Made by a program: the position numbers and the translations under genes. The notes under the pieces were generated by a model that was given only the letters and a program-made list of their open reading frames with translations, searched no databases and was not told the origin of the DNA. DNA of 64,000 bases from Apostichopus japonicus. Lineage: Eukaryota; Echinodermata; Holothuroidea; Aspidochirotida; Stichopodidae. The stretch covers positions 37,136,168 to 37,200,167 of the forward strand of contig NC_092569.1 in NCBI RefSeq assembly GCF_037975245.1. The letters are read 5' to 3'. Position 1 is the first letter of the stretch. Every line of letters starts with the position of its first letter. Positions 1 to 12,986 of this stretch are shown one piece after another.

Positions 1-1239
1 AATCAAAACCACAGTACTGTACACGATTATCTGTCATTTTAGTAAAACATTTTCCACAAAAAAGCATGGAACTGCTGATTTTGGTTTGGCTTCACTGTGT
101 CATACATTTACAACGCTAGGATTGTTAACACAAAAATATGAAGAAAAATTGTTTCGTGTCAGAATACCAATGCACTTAACACATCCTTAAGTACACATCC
201 TAAGTATTTCTTGTGGCATGTTCTGCATGCCATCAATCACAATTCGAAAAATTAGAACAATTTAAAAGGAGCTTTGAGACAAGGTTGCCATTATCGAAAC
301 CATGATTTGCTGCAAACAGTTTTCAGACTTTCACCTAATACCAGTTGGAAGATAGATGCATTGTCAACCTTAGATTTTCATCGAAAAATCCTGTATCTAG
401 AATGGCCTACCATCATGCCCTCATACCGCATGATGATACATCTACAGTATTGTGTTATTGTTGATGATGTTATTATACTGATAGAATTAGGGACAAGGAT
501 TGTTTTATTAGTTTCATGCTTTTCCTAAGAACCCTAAGTACCAATTTTCAAAGGACCAACCACTAATCAAGATGCCAAAGAAACTTTTCTTGTAATTCAC
601 TATAAGCTGTGAACCTGTTTAACTTTCAGTACATGTTTTGAGACATTAAAATGGAAGAGGAGAGCTACCAGTTTTGCTTGGATTAGCTTGATTGGAAATT
701 TGGATTGATAATTCAAGAGTGTACATTGCAATCTTGTTAATCAACAATTCTTTAGTTGAATTTTTTGGTTCAATCAGCTTCGATTATTATTGATATAATT
801 GTCAGGATGTTTTGCTAATTGTTGTTAAAATGTTGTTAAAAGTTTTGAAAAGAGTTTTACAGTTTCTAAGAGTTTCCAAGTGTTTCAAAAATGGCTTTGG
901 AGCATATCTCTTTCAAAGAATTTGACGAATAAAGAGCAAAATCGATGACTGAAAAAAGTGTAATGAAAGTTACCGTAATGCGAGTTACCAGACTTTTCCC
1001 CCCTCCATACCACATCTGAAGTTGTTTCATATATTTTACTGCTGATATATAAACATCAGTAGGGTAGATATCTTGTACATGTATGCAATTGAAGAAATCA
1101 TTCTTTGTTTGAGCACAGTGCCATTTTGTACCGGTGTCAATTTTTCAGGTGTTCTTTTTCCGTAATGCGAGTTACCGATATTTGGAAGCGCACCATACAG
1201 TTGGAAGTCTGACCTCAATATATGACCGTTACTAGCAAA
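1..1239. other. No gene seen
   Basis: AT-rich sequence without supported exons. The word GTAATGCGAGTTACC occurs at 976 and again near 1162 and 7253, marking scattered copies of some repeat. Confidence 0.5.
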
Positions 1240-1321
1240 TTTTCGAGCACAGCTACTTGACCCGGAAGTAATTGTTTCGCGCAAATCCGGTTCTACGGAC
1301 TTCGGTTCGCTACTTCCATGT
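1240..1321 (+). promoter_or_regulatory. Candidate CpG-rich promoter with ETS-like site
   Basis: CCGGAAGT at 1262-1269, several CpGs and another TTCC-type word just before the ATG of the candidate exon. No TATA. Inference from context. Confidence 0.3.
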
Positions 1322-1495
1322 ATGGATGTAATCGGTAAAATTCGCAAACATCCCAATGTCATTCGGGTTTACGAGTATCGTAGCTCGATAAAGGATACTT
1401 TAGAGACTCAAATACGATCATTTCCGGAAAGAAACGAAGATTTTACCAATAGAACAGTGCATTTTCTTATCGACGACCAACGCAAAAACATAAAG
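1322..1495 (+). CDS. Candidate first exon of an unrecognised gene
   Basis: 58 codons from ATG to a strong AAG/GTAAGT junction at phase 0. The product starts MDVIGKIRKHPNVIRVYEYR, is rich in Arg, Glu, Asp and Ile and has no hydrophobic segment. The 90 bp before it are CpG-richer than the surroundings with an ETS-like CCGGAAGT. I see no convincing second exon downstream; later exons may have been missed. Function unknown. Confidence 0.45.
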
Positions 1496-3440
1496 GTAAG
1501 TCAAATCGAGTCGACGTCTATCGTTATGTGACTTTCGCGTCTTAGACAACTTTTAACCGTAAAAATAGCATTTTTGTAATATATAAGCTTGAATCTTACT
1601 CATATTTTTCAGAAAAGTTGTAACTCCCCCGAAAAGTGTGATTTTTTGGTCAACGAAAATGGTGCTCATATGTGGTTTTGGTTGCCCCTAATACATGTAT
1701 CCTAACGTACATAATACACATATACACGAAAGCACCGTATCCTATAACGTGCAGCCTAGCGCTATATGTCGACTATGATGTACAGTAGCTAGTGCTAGAT
1801 TTGCAACGTCTCGTATTTTTCGTAATCTTTCTATTCGGCATAGATTCCCTTCATTTTTTGGCGTTAATATGGAAAAATCAGGGAGTTGATAAGTCACGGT
1901 ACTACTTATGGCTACTAAATAGTTAAATTTAAAAATTCGAGGGCATAGCGGACAGTAATATTACTGTACTAGGCCCCTAGTACAAGCCTAGGCTAGCCTA
2001 TAGGCCTAGTACTTTTGTATTTACTAAAGTAATATACTACGACAAGTTTTTACTACAGGTAGGCCCTAGCCTAGTTTTAGTAATACTAGAATACCTGCAT
2101 AGTTTAGTCCAATTTTAATAATGGACTAAGGCTTATAACCTTTAGTTCTTAGCCTACGCCTTCTTGCCCTTGTGTAATAATTCTAAGGGGCCTGTTCTTG
2201 AAAAGATTTGGACTGCATAAGATACAATTTAGTATTATTATTATTTTACAAAAATTATTAGTAGTACAAGTAGACTGCCTTTGTACTATGTATAAGTTAA
2301 GATCATGGCTTATTATGAGTTTTATTAAAGCTGGACTGGGTGAAAATTTCCTCCATCCTGGGATCGGGATCCATTTCAATGTCACTTTGTTACAAGTGTT
2401 CAAGAACGGTATTAGATCCATGACTTAAGTCTAGGCCCAATTCCCTATGCTTAATATGTAGAGCAAGATACGTAACACAGAAATAAAACTAGCTTGCTTT
2501 ATACTGCTTACACTTTATACTTATTGCTATTACAGTTAGACCTACTGCTGGTACTTGAGAACAATTGCACCTCATAGAGCCATGTAGTTGTACATAGCTA
2601 CTTATAATTCCAGGTGACTTAAAACAATATCAGGGATCATTTTGTGACAACATGTTTTGCTGTTAAAGAGAGTTTACGATCTTTTTAATGTTATGTTGTT
2701 TTCTATGATAGGTACAGTAGTAGAAGTACTTAGTCATTCACGTACAGTCTTCCCTATGTGTGTGTGTGTCACACACAGATTTCTCGTCGGTGCTTTCCCA
2801 TGTATATATGACCAAAAAAAAGTTATTCCCAAAAAGAAGAAAAGTTTCATTCACTATTAGATTTGTTTTGTTATGTATAATGACTAACATTGCAAAATGC
2901 AGTTCCACTTGTATTAAGTATTAGCCCAGAGAGCTTCCAGAGTTTATTACATCCTCATGTTTATTATCCTCATATCTGAAGTCTTCATATAAGAGTTTAT
3001 TTATAGAAATCTGTTAATAAATGTAGTCTCACATTCTATTTAATACTATATATCTTTAAGTTCCTAGCTCTCTTATATGTACCCGTACAGTAGTAAGAAG
3101 GAATGCAGCCTGTGGATCAGTTAAGTGCCTGTTGTTACAACTCTGCTCCAAACTATTGTTTGTTTAATCAGGTTGTATTATTAGTGTGCTACCTTTAAGC
3201 AATTTTGTTTTCTATATATGTGTAATTTACATTTTTCCTCAGTTTCTGTTATACTCTTATAGAAAGAACAAGTTGTGTGCAGCAACAGGCTGTAATATAC
3301 TCAGCAGTCTCATGCCTATTCTCTAGCTAACTCGAACAGGTTATTGGCCCAGACACATACACTGGAAGTTAACTGTGTAGAATAGATTGTTGTTTGGAAT
3401 TTATGTGCTGATTTTGGAACCATTTCTTGGGAATTGTCGG
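1496..3440. other. Intron or intergenic; no further gene seen
   Basis: Includes a stretch at 1960-2090 of overlapping CCTAGGCC/TAGGCCTA palindromic words and a short GT/CA run near 2755. No supported exon. Confidence 0.4.
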
Positions 3441-3442
3441 TA

Positions 3443-4640
3443 TAGTAAGACGGGGTAAAAAAAAACCACAGGGTAGTTGGGGTAAAAAAAAACCACCCCC
3501 CAACTACAAGTCGTGAGAAATAGAAACACATTTTTGTATGGTGTATGTGAAAACCATGGTGCCCAAGTCAATTCTGATATACTTTATTGATTGTTACTAT
3601 TCTTTTCCATCGGCGTACCGATACTTTTAGCGCCGATTTTTCTCATACTCTAAAAATAGCAAATATTTAAGTTCTGACCACTGTCCTTTAACTTTATCCT
3701 GCAAAAATATTAGAATTGATATAGAGGTTTTTGTTTCTTGGTTATGATAACAAGAGGAGTACCTACATGAATCAGTAATGTAATTACCCACACGATCTGC
3801 CAGTTTTCTCGAATGACGTGTTTTTTTTTTACCCCAGGGTTTAGTGTCCGTTTGGGGTAAAAAAAGACCAGTCATAATTTCCTCCCAAAATGGTTTATAT
3901 TTATCACAGAATGTTAGAATTGCTATATGATTGACACAGGGAGTACATCTATGCTCCTCTAATTTCTACCAAAATAATAATTTACCTTTTTATAACTAAC
4001 TGTTGCCTGTTCTTAACCTAAGTTATTTCTATGTTAGCCTAGTGTTATAGCCTAACACAATATATGTCTGCTGTATATGGTTATCTTGTTATTTTTAGAG
4101 TCCTAAATTAATCTCTACCCTAAGTCCCAACCCCACAGCTGGATGTGATACTAATATATAGAATAATACTCATAAAACATGGTCAATAATGTTTTAGGGG
4201 GTATTAAGCAGTCTTGATAGAATCTTGCTTAGTCTCGGAAGGTGGGGTTTGTTTCTGGGAGTTTATCGTTTGGTAATAGGTTAATTCATGCAGAACTTGA
4301 TTGAAAATGCCCAAATAAAGCTTTTCTAAAGTGTGCTGAAAATATTTCTGGTGGTTTTGCACATTTTCTTTGGTAGTATGTTGTTTTAACAGTGTGGACT
4401 TTTTTTTACCCCAGCAGGGTTTTTTTTTACCCCAAAAATGATGAACAGCCGGGGTAAAAAAAAACCACCCCTTTTCTGGAATTTCTCCTTTACTCATTGT
4501 GTTTGAAATTTTTATTATGGCTATTTAGGAAGGTATTCCCACTTGTCAACTGACAATGCTAAAATATCTACCTAAGCATCTACCTAACGAGTTTTATGTT
4601 AAACTTTAAGGAAACGTTTTTTTTTTACCCCGTCTTACTA
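3443..4640. mobile_element. Non-autonomous inverted-repeat DNA transposon with TA target duplication
   Basis: Ends are perfect inverted repeats starting TAGTAAGACGGGGTAAAAAA, flanked by TA at 3441-3442 and 4641-4642. The motif GGGGTAAAAAAAAACC recurs inside in both orientations (near 3453, 3479, 3816, 3855, 4398, 4425, 4451 and the two ends). No transposase is visible. A TA duplication suggests a Tc1/mariner-like source, not proven. Confidence 0.7.
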
Positions 4641-4680
4641 TACTTAAATTGGTTAATTTAGTCGTGACAACTGACCAATA

Positions 4681-5136
4681 TGGCTGGAACAACAGAAGAT
4701 ATGACGTGGAAAATTAACAAAATGGAAGGCTCGAACTGGCTGACATGGAATTTCCAGATGAGACATTTGTTTCTTGCAAAAGGCCTGTGGGCTATGAGGA
4801 TGGCTCAGGAAAGTTGGGGGTTACTGTATGTGAGAAGTAGAAGAGTGCAAACTTGAAAAAGACACAACTGGCATTTTTCACCATTGTGCTTGCAATAGCA
4901 TCTAGTCAGCTGGAATTAATTACAACAAGTGAGAAACCTAGTGATGCTTAGGATGCCTTGCATACTCTGTTCGAAAAGGATTCTCTAACCAACAAAATTC
5001 AGCTCAAGAAAAAGTACCTCAGAACTGAAATGGCAGAGGGCAAGTCAGTTGGAAATAATTTGAATTATATGAAAGGAAGTATGGATCGTTGGGCTGCTAT
5101 TGGTGCTCCTATTTCTGAAGAAGACCAGGTTGTTAA
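4681..5136 (+). pseudogene. Ty1/Copia-type retrotransposon gag fragment, broken
   Basis: Begins MAGTTEDMTWKINKMEGSNW, then FQMRHLFLAKGLW, the N-terminal signature of Copia gag, and later LFEKDSLTNKIQLKKKYLR and APISEEDQVV. It has a one-base frameshift after GLW, in-frame TGA and a TAG where the family has Trp, and stops abruptly near 5136. No LTR, protease or pol is next to it. It starts only 40 bp after the preceding transposon. Confidence 0.8.
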
Positions 5137-5779
5137 AGTTATATGTCAAGTTTGGACTTATTTATTTACTTTCTACTCTTACCTTTTACTTTTATATATT
5201 TGTCTTTTAATTTTAATCTTATGCTATATGTCACAGGTATATCTCACCATTTCAAAGTTACAAAACTATCCATCCTGCCACCTGAACTGTTTTTGCTATG
5301 TCATGCCTTCACTATGCCACCTTGAAATACCCCTTCCAGTCATAATGCACTTGACATTGTGTGTGATTTTTTTCAGACAATATTATTGTATGAAGTCTTC
5401 ACAGTATGAAGTGTGTTTCATTTCAAGAAGTATTCAAATTTTGTTAAGCTATTCCTTCCATTTGAACAAAGTATTTCACTTTGAAGTGATCGAAGTAATT
5501 TATATTTCATGCCCATAATTTCACAGGACATTAAAACATGTTCTTTCATGGAGAGTGTCACACAAATGTTTTTTGTTTTCTTTTTTCTGTTGCTTAAAGT
5601 GCCTTATTGTTACAGTTATAAAATCAATAAAAGACCAGGCAATTCTATTTCCACTGTTGACTTATGTTCTACTATGCATGTGCAAAAGAAAAAGAAAACA
5701 GCCCTACTCAAAATATTTGGTCCGAGTATCAATAGAACGTAATGTATCCAAACACGTCCAGTGTACTGAAAGTCCGCTT
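5137..5779. other. No gene seen
   Basis: T-rich unique-looking sequence after the gag fragment. Open frames here are long only because of base composition and have no splice or family support. Confidence 0.4.
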
Positions 5780-5985
5780 TTAATTAAAGTCCCCATATTT
5801 GGCAAAACCACCTCATCCCTCCAAAATACCCTAACTCTTCCCAAAGCTGGTGAACACCACACCCATCCCAAAGCTGGGAAACTCCAAACCCTTCCCCAAA
5901 TCCGCTAAGCACCACATTCCCTCCCCAAAACCCATAAAAACACCACACCCCTCCCCTAAACAACACACCCCTACCCAAGCCACAG
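5780..5985. repeat. Degenerate C/A-rich minisatellite
   Basis: Imperfect units of about 20-30 bp built on CACCACACCC and CCCAAA words. Frames open on both strands reflect lack of T/A stop words. Confidence 0.5.
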
Positions 5986-8756
5986 TACTTAACTTCAATA
6001 TTGGCAAGCGGTTATGTAGTGTGATACATGAACCAAACAAGGATTGGTATTGACTGGAAAACTGTTAACTGATATTTATTGATGAATATAAGCAACAGAT
6101 GAGTACCCAGCTTTGCAGAATCTCACTGAGTAAGGGCTACTGTGGAATTATGGTAAGTGGGTAAGTGTAAATCATTTGGTATTGTAGGTATAAATCATTC
6201 GGAATTGTTGGAAGTTCCTTAGAAAGCAACTAGAAATAAGGTTTGGCCTAGGCCATGTTACCTTTGTATATTCGACATGTGGTATGACCCCTTCAGTTTT
6301 GACAACAGACTCAGGAAAATTTGTGTTACCTTAATAGTTACCACCATTAATTTAGCTAGAAAGGAAACACCATCTCCCTTGCCCCCTCCCCCATTTTGTC
6401 TCTCTTACCCCTCCCATACGCAGCTCTCAGTAACTTCAGATTTTACCTAATCATATATTAGAATTTGGGACAAAATTTCTTCCAAACCTTAGCACAACTT
6501 AAATTACTTAATTTCACGCCACAAAACCTAACATTCCTAAGAGACCGTACACTAAAGGAATGGGTCCCACTACATTGAAAACGATTTGAATGAAGTCTTG
6601 TCGGTAGTAGCCCATAGCATGAAAACGGCTTGGCGAAAGTCTACCTAATTTCAAAATGGCGGCGACAGCAACAAAATCGCCGAGTCGAGGTAATCGTTTT
6701 GTGACTGGCCGTCTTAGACAACCATTTCACCGAAACTTTACAGCATCATGTAGGAGAGTACAAGATCCACAAATGGGGGAACTTTTTTGCTGTAACTCTC
6801 TTTCGTTGGTTCGTTTTGACCTATTTTGTGTCAGTTAGGAATACATGTGTGAGGACGAAGTTGGATTGCAATCGTTGTTTCATAGGTTTTCGTTGATTTT
6901 TTCTCGGGTATCTTTGCCCTACCATACATTGGAATTACTTTTAATCCATTCTGTGAGGTTCCGGTAAGTTGTAAACTATCAATGTCTGTAAATTCTGTGA
7001 GTGAAACGTAGGACCGACTTTACGTTAAATGCGGGCAAATTCAAATTTAATGATATGCGTGATCGTTGATCATTCTTCGAGGTCACGGGGTCAGACTTCC
7101 AACTGCATACATTAAGGCGAACAGAATTATAATTCTTGATAATTTCATATTGTAGCTATGAATGTTGGATATAACACCACACGAAAATTGAGGAGTTACA
7201 CTAACCCATATTCAAGCCACAGCACTTGGATTATAAAAAAACAGGAAAAAGTGTAATGCGAGTTACCATGGAATCGCCCCTTTGATTTAAACAGTGTTTA
7301 AGTAATTGTGCCATTTTGCCTGTCCCATTCTGCTGCTAAAACACAAGATAAATGATTGGGAAAATGTACTATATATTCGAGTAGCAGCTCAAAGTTGCAG
7401 GGAGGGACTGCATAGGCTTAGGACTCACACACACCAACCTACTGTATAGTACATGCCTGAGCAAGTTTTTAAATACAAATTGAAAGGGTTGATTGAAAGT
7501 ATGTGTTGATCAATTGGGTTAATTGTGTTCTTTTAGAAGTGAATATTTAGTGAATGCAGTTTGCAGGTAGTTACAATGTTATTTAATATATTACTATAAA
7601 ATAGCCCTCGCAAATAAACAAATAGACCCAGCACAGGCATTGGCAGTGGATCTTTTTTAGTCACAAATAGCCCCCCTCAATTTTTTTTTAATTCTCACCC
7701 TGGTTGGTAGTAAGTGTGGAAAACATAATACTGGCAAAAATAGCAGCCTGAGTAACGTTAACAACGTAAAAGTCAAATTCACATTTAAATGAATCAAGTA
7801 GACATCTCAGAACTGGGTCATAATTTCAGAACAGGTAAATGTGAGCAACAAGATTGTATCGGTCCCAGAATGATATGTACAGTAGTACCTTGGATGGTAC
7901 TGGTACAAATACTAGTCGAAACATTACCATGTTTGAGGTGACAGGTAAACTTTCAAGTGATAGGAAAAATGCTTAAGAAATTACTTACTATGAGCTTTTA
8001 AGAGCTGCAACCATGGTAGGCTCATTTGCGATCTTTCAGATATCAGACCAGCTGTATAAAGAGCCGCTTAGGTGTGTTGATAGTGTTCTACGTACAAGGG
8101 TACTTGGAAAAGTACTGTAGGGCACATGGATTGTCAAACTTGGATCACAGGGGGCAAAATTCATGTTAGATTCCAATTAAACATTATAAATTTCTATTTA
8201 TTTTTGACAAGAGGTCCTCGTCCTATCCTACGCCTAATTTTAGACTCAAATCTTCTGTATATAGCTTGGTGTAAGACAAAGTCATACCATACCTTTTAGC
8301 CTACTTTTTTGGATGCCACTGCCAGGCTACTGCTCTGTGTGGGTAAAGACCTTAGGTTCGGGGATAATACGCCTAACAGTTACAGTCAGTTACACCACAG
8401 TTGATTTTTTAGTTGAAAGTAGTCTAACAAGTAACATTTGAGATTTAGTATTCAACATTTGTACCAATATGAAATCGTTTACCTAAATACGAAGCAATTA
8501 CGCAAATGAACACGTACCTTTAATCCTCGAGAATTTCGCTAAATTTGTAAGCTAATCAACGACTACTGATTTGTTGCGTTGTGTTTCCAAGTAACTTGTT
8601 TTGGCTAAAACATTCGTAAGTTGACCAGAAATAGAAAAGGATTGAAAGCTAGTTACTCATATCAGGCCAGATGAGAAAATGGTAGTGGCGCTATGTCAGA
8701 AAATTATAGAAACTGGAACCGGTTACGGCAATCTGATGTGTAATAATTCGAAAGAA
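5986..8756. other. No supported gene; CpG-richer island at 6590-7110
   Basis: At 6656 an AAAATGGCGGCGACAG word (YY1-like, typical of metazoan starts) opens 60 codons, but the nearby donor is weak. Bases 6678-6735 resemble 1500-1550, and 7085-7110 resemble 1195-1225 in inverted orientation, so this is a diverged duplicate of the 1-kb region or a shared repeat. Confidence 0.35.
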
Positions 8757-9113
8757 TCAGTTTATCGCCGATAAAATCGGGTTATGGAGCGAAAAACGGA
8801 GCTTTTCGTACGCAAAAACAAGGTTTTCAATCAACTTTATTGAGCGAAAAACATTGTTTTTCGATACTCTCGGTTTATCCTTCGATCGAAAACTAAGTTT
8901 TGCGATCATAAACACGATTTTCGAAAAATCCAGTTTATCGAGAGGAAAACAAAGTTTATCTTGATCCTGTTTTTTGCTCGATAAACTGAATTTATCGAAG
9001 AACTCTATCTTCGCCTGATAAACCGAGTTTATCGAAGAATTATGTTTTCGATAAGCAGTGTTTTCGAGAAAAAAAACCTTCATTCCTCTTTTGGAGGTTT
9101 CCTTTACATGCAA
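8757..9113. repeat. Array of short alternating inverted half-units (GATAAA/TTTATC)
   Basis: Words such as TCGATAAAC, GTTTATCGA, GCGAAAAAC and GTTTTTCG alternate in direct and inverted orientation every 12-20 bp, so the segment could fold into a row of small hairpins. The open minus frame is a by-product. Confidence 0.5.
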
Positions 9114-9168
9114 AAGTATTGCATCACAGATGTCTTAAACGCTAAATGACAGTAACTATAATAATGAT

Positions 9169-10389
9169 CATGGGCGGCGATCCGTACTTCCGAGTGGGGG
9201 GGATATGACCTTGTTGACTATCTAAGCGTCCACCATGAGTTGGCGCGAAGCGTACAAGAAAATTTTGGGATTTACAGACCCTCTAGATGGCCGGAAACGG
9301 CACTTGCCGAGGTTTCCAAGCGGCATATACCCAACTTTAAAATAGGGATTTCATGTCCGAAATATCTCATAATCAGGATCCAAAATACTTTTTTTTTAAT
9401 TTCGGGTGTTATTTTGGGAAAATTGCCCCTGTCAATCTTGTTTCAGGCGCTACGTTAAAATGTTCGAGAGCTCTTTATATTATTCGATGAAGAAAATGGC
9501 CTCATGCAGGCTATTATAGGCCTATACACATGCAATACACAATTACACATAGTTACATTCCTATGTACCGATTGCTAGGGCATCCAGGTGAAACATACGT
9601 GTATTAACAGGGGCGTAGGAAGCTATTTGGGATTGGTACGGAAGATCAGAGTGTGGCCATCTACCATAATCATCGGGGGGGTGGGGGACGTTTGGAAGGT
9701 CAAACTACGCTACGCGCCACCTTTGGTTGGCGCGTAGCGTAATGGAGAAAATTTTGAAAAAATGCTTCCCAGATTGCAGGAAATGGCACTTCCCGAGCTT
9801 TTCTTCTGTGCATTCTCCCTTGTCTGTTTTTGTACCCGATTAATCTTCTGAAACACATTTTGAAGTATGTTTTCATTTTGGTTCTTTATTTTTTGCCTTT
9901 TTTTCTTCTTAGTGCTACTTTTTCTCCTTTTTTTTTTTTGCGCCGTGAATATTGGTCCGGCGAACCGCTCCGACGCCCCTAATTAAGCATTACCCTGGTA
10001 ACATGAGATTCTCAGCTGTTCGAGGGAACATGTACGTGTGTAGGCCTACTATAGGGCCTATATGAATACTATGAGGGTGCATATATGTACTATATCAATA
10101 CCGTGGGCGCAATAATACATTTTGTTGTTATAGGGCCAATGAAGCCTACAGTCAACTATTCTTGCTTTATAAAGACGGTTTATTTGAAAAGATCGCACTG
10201 CGTTTATGGTATAGGCGAGAAATGAAGCTAAAAAGAGCCGTACATTCACGATGATGCATAAATGAAGGCATGAAAATATTCTTATTCCTGGCATTTGGTG
10301 GGGGGGATATGGTGTGTTACATCCCCTCCACCCATTTTCATGGGGGGATATATCCCCCCCCCCCATCCCCCCCAGGATCGCCGCCCATG
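9169..10389. mobile_element. hAT-like element 1, 1221 bp, 8-bp target duplication
   Basis: Terminal inverted repeat CATGGGCGGCGATCC at both ends, flanked by ATAATGAT at 9161-9168 and 10390-10397. G-runs lie just inside the ends. Contains the shared subterminal module near 9220-9320 and probably a nested relative at 9608-9980. No transposase seen. The 8-bp duplication and C-A/G-rich termini fit hAT. Confidence 0.8.
9608..9980. mobile_element. Probable nested hAT-like element
   Basis: Starts CAGGGGCGTAGGAAGC and ends with GACGCCCCT, matching the family ends; a TACGCTACGCGCCA palindrome lies near 9705-9740. The flanks share only TTAA words, not a clean 8-bp repeat. Confidence 0.4.
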
Positions 10390-10397
10390 ATAATGAT

Positions 10398-11779
10398 TGC
10401 AATTAAACTTGCGAATTAAACTTCTTAAGTTAACAAGACTATTGGTAGTAGAAACCAAAAGTGTACCTACAAGTTTAGTTACAGGAGGTCTTTGTTGAAA
10501 GAGATCTAGGTATCTACATTGACTCATCTCTGCAACCTTCCAAACATATATTTTCTCTTAGAGAATAAATATACTCTTGGCATAGAAAAAAATATATTTT
10601 GTGCCCTAGAGAATATATATTTTTACAGAATATTTACTGTAAGAGAATATATATTTTGCAAAGAATAAATACTTGCTATTAGAAATATTTTCTGTACGCA
10701 TGCAGAATGTATAAATATATATTATGAGAATAAAAATAATTTTCAGAGAATATATATGTTTAACCATATAGGCCTATATAAATATTTCTCAAATGTATTT
10801 TTGAAGTAAACCATGTACCGGTATATATGTATTTCGCTAGTAAATATATATATATATATCTATATATATATATATATATTGTACGTAATAAATTCCGATT
10901 TCTCGAGCCATAGATATCATCATCACTTTCCTTTGATAACCTTCTTTATTTGTCCTTGGATGACACAATTGGAACAATCTGCTTAGCTGTCAATATATAC
11001 AGGGCAATGCTTGATCTATTTTTGTTTTAGAAAGTATAAATATGTCTTGCTATTGGAAGTGGTGTGTACATTATAAAGAAAAACAAAGAATATGTTTCAG
11101 TTCATTAGTCATGATGTAAACAATCCGCAAATCTGTCATTACACGTAAGACATAGCAATACGTGCCTCTACTTTTGTGAACAGTTGTCCTTATATTGTTA
11201 TTTATGGAAAGTACTCTTTTCCATTGACATGTTAAAAGTGCTTCTTCTCGTAAATGAAAAGTGACCGTTTGTTGAAGGTGGTGGTTATATGGTGCACCTG
11301 GGATTCTTGCAAGTTTGAAAGGATTTCGGAAGTTTTTTTTTATTACTTATTTAGTTCGTTTTGAGTTAGAGTTATTAGTTTTCGTAGTTCTTAACAAGGA
11401 CATATTAAGACTAAAATTGTACCTCAAGCTTGACCCTTGAAGTATTCTTAATTGTTGACTTTCCAGGTTCATCAATGATAACTGGGTTTCGTTTGATAAT
11501 CCAGTTTCTATAAACCTGCATGAATAAAGAACGGACAATTCCAACACCCTGGCAGTTCCACACAACCCAGTTTAGGTCTACAACGATGGTGTACATTTAC
11601 TCAAAAGGTTACACTTTTTTCTGGAGAAGTACCAAACTGAAATGACCTAATGAAGTGATTGGTTTGGCCTTTTTTTTTTAAATCATCATTGCTTGCTAAT
11701 TGTATGTTAAAGAAGATGGATTCAAGAATTGATAATGTAAATTAAGGAGGATTGTATCTGATTTAAAGCATTGTTAGGT
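10398..11779. repeat. AT-rich low-complexity zone (10530-10890), otherwise no gene
   Basis: GAGAATATATATTTT-type units repeat loosely from 10555 to 10760, followed by a TA dinucleotide run at 10845-10880. From 10890 to 11779 I see nothing supported. Confidence 0.5.
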
Positions 11780-11782
11780 TAA

Positions 11783-11916
11783 ATGTGGATATTATTCCTT
11801 GCAAATGTCCTTGTCAGTCTGCTAGCCATGTCCCTCTTCTTGCTCACAATTTCAATGGTCATAATAGGCAAATTTGCAAGTACCGTGATGGACCAAGCCG
11901 TCAGCTACCATGTGGT
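11783..11916 (+). CDS. Weak candidate exon with hydrophobic N terminus
   Basis: ATG opens MWILFLANVLVSLLAMSLFL and continues hydrophobic for about 30 residues, signal-anchor like, reaching a GTAAGA donor where the 57-bp array starts. No second exon or homology was recognised; may be chance. Confidence 0.2.
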
Positions 11917-12405
11917 GGGTAAGATATGCCAGACCACAACCCCTATACCAGTATGCATCGGCTACCATGTGGTGGGTAAGATATGCCAGACGACAACACC
12001 TATACCAGTATGCATCGGCTACCATGTGGTGGGTAAGATATGCCATACGACAACCCCTATACCAGTATGCATCGGCTACCATGTGGTGGGTAAGATATGC
12101 CAGACAACAGCTCCTACCAGTATGCATCGGCTACCATGTGGTGGGTAAGATATGCCAGACGACAACACCTATACCAGTATGCATCGGCTACCATGTGCTG
12201 GGTAAGATATGCCAGACGACAGCTCCTACCAGTATGCATCGGCTACCATGTGGTGGGTAAGATATGCCAGACGACAACACCTATACCAGTATGCATCGGC
12301 TACCATGTGGTGGGTAAGATATGCCAGACGACAACACCTATACCAGTATGCATCGGCTACCATGTGGTGGGTAAGATATGCCAGACGACAGCTCCTAACA
12401 GTATG
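11905..12405. repeat. Minisatellite, about 57-bp unit, 9 copies
   Basis: Units start at ACCATGTG words (11908 to 12359); some are 54 bp through a 3-bp deletion. Each carries GGTAAGAT, a good 5' splice-site word on the + strand. Frames open on both strands are produced by the repeat length. Confidence 0.9.
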
Positions 12406-12644
12406 CTCTATCATATATCTTGTAAAGCGATGAATATTGTGTGTGAATCGATGAACAACTAATGGTGGATCGAATACGCAGAGACAAACACAAAACAATC
12501 ATCTTATATCTGCAGTCTTTGTTATTTATTTATTACGTATCCTTGTATTGTAGGTTACATACATTGAATTCAAAGTAACATACTTTAATGTAATCTTTGA
12601 ACCAAACGAAATGTTACGTAATCGTTAATGAAAGCATTGGTTCC

Positions 12645-12650
12645 TTTATT
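12645..12650 (-). terminator. Candidate poly(A) signal of the EndoU gene
   Basis: First AATAAA on the minus strand after the stop codon, 337 nt downstream. No other cue. Confidence 0.25.
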
Positions 12651-12779
12651 TCATTACATGTACGTTTCTTAAACGGCCTTAGGGTGCCAGGTTGGGACTA
12701 GCAAACATAGTTACGTAAGTTGCAACCTAGCTAACATGTAAGAGGTCAAAGGAGTCACGTTTAAGGTCAACTGGTAAAT

Positions 12780-12945
12780 GGGACTTATTAGTCTCATAAA
12801 GAAATTGGTATTATAAGAGCAGTGGTCTAACAAGTAAACTGGTCTAATGAGTACAGTGGTCTTATATGCAAAGTGGTCTAATCAGTAAACAGGTCTTACA
12901 AATACAGTGGTCTTACAAGTAAACGGGTCTTTATAAGTTAAAGGG
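12780..12945. repeat. Degenerate GGTCTTA/GGTCTAA minisatellite
   Basis: Six to seven imperfect units of 20-27 bp with GTGGTCTTA or GTGGTCTAA, just beyond the EndoU stop codon, in its likely 3' UTR. Confidence 0.6.
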
Positions 12946-12986
12946 GTGAAGATTAATAATGATACTTTTTGGGAAATCTGGCTATT

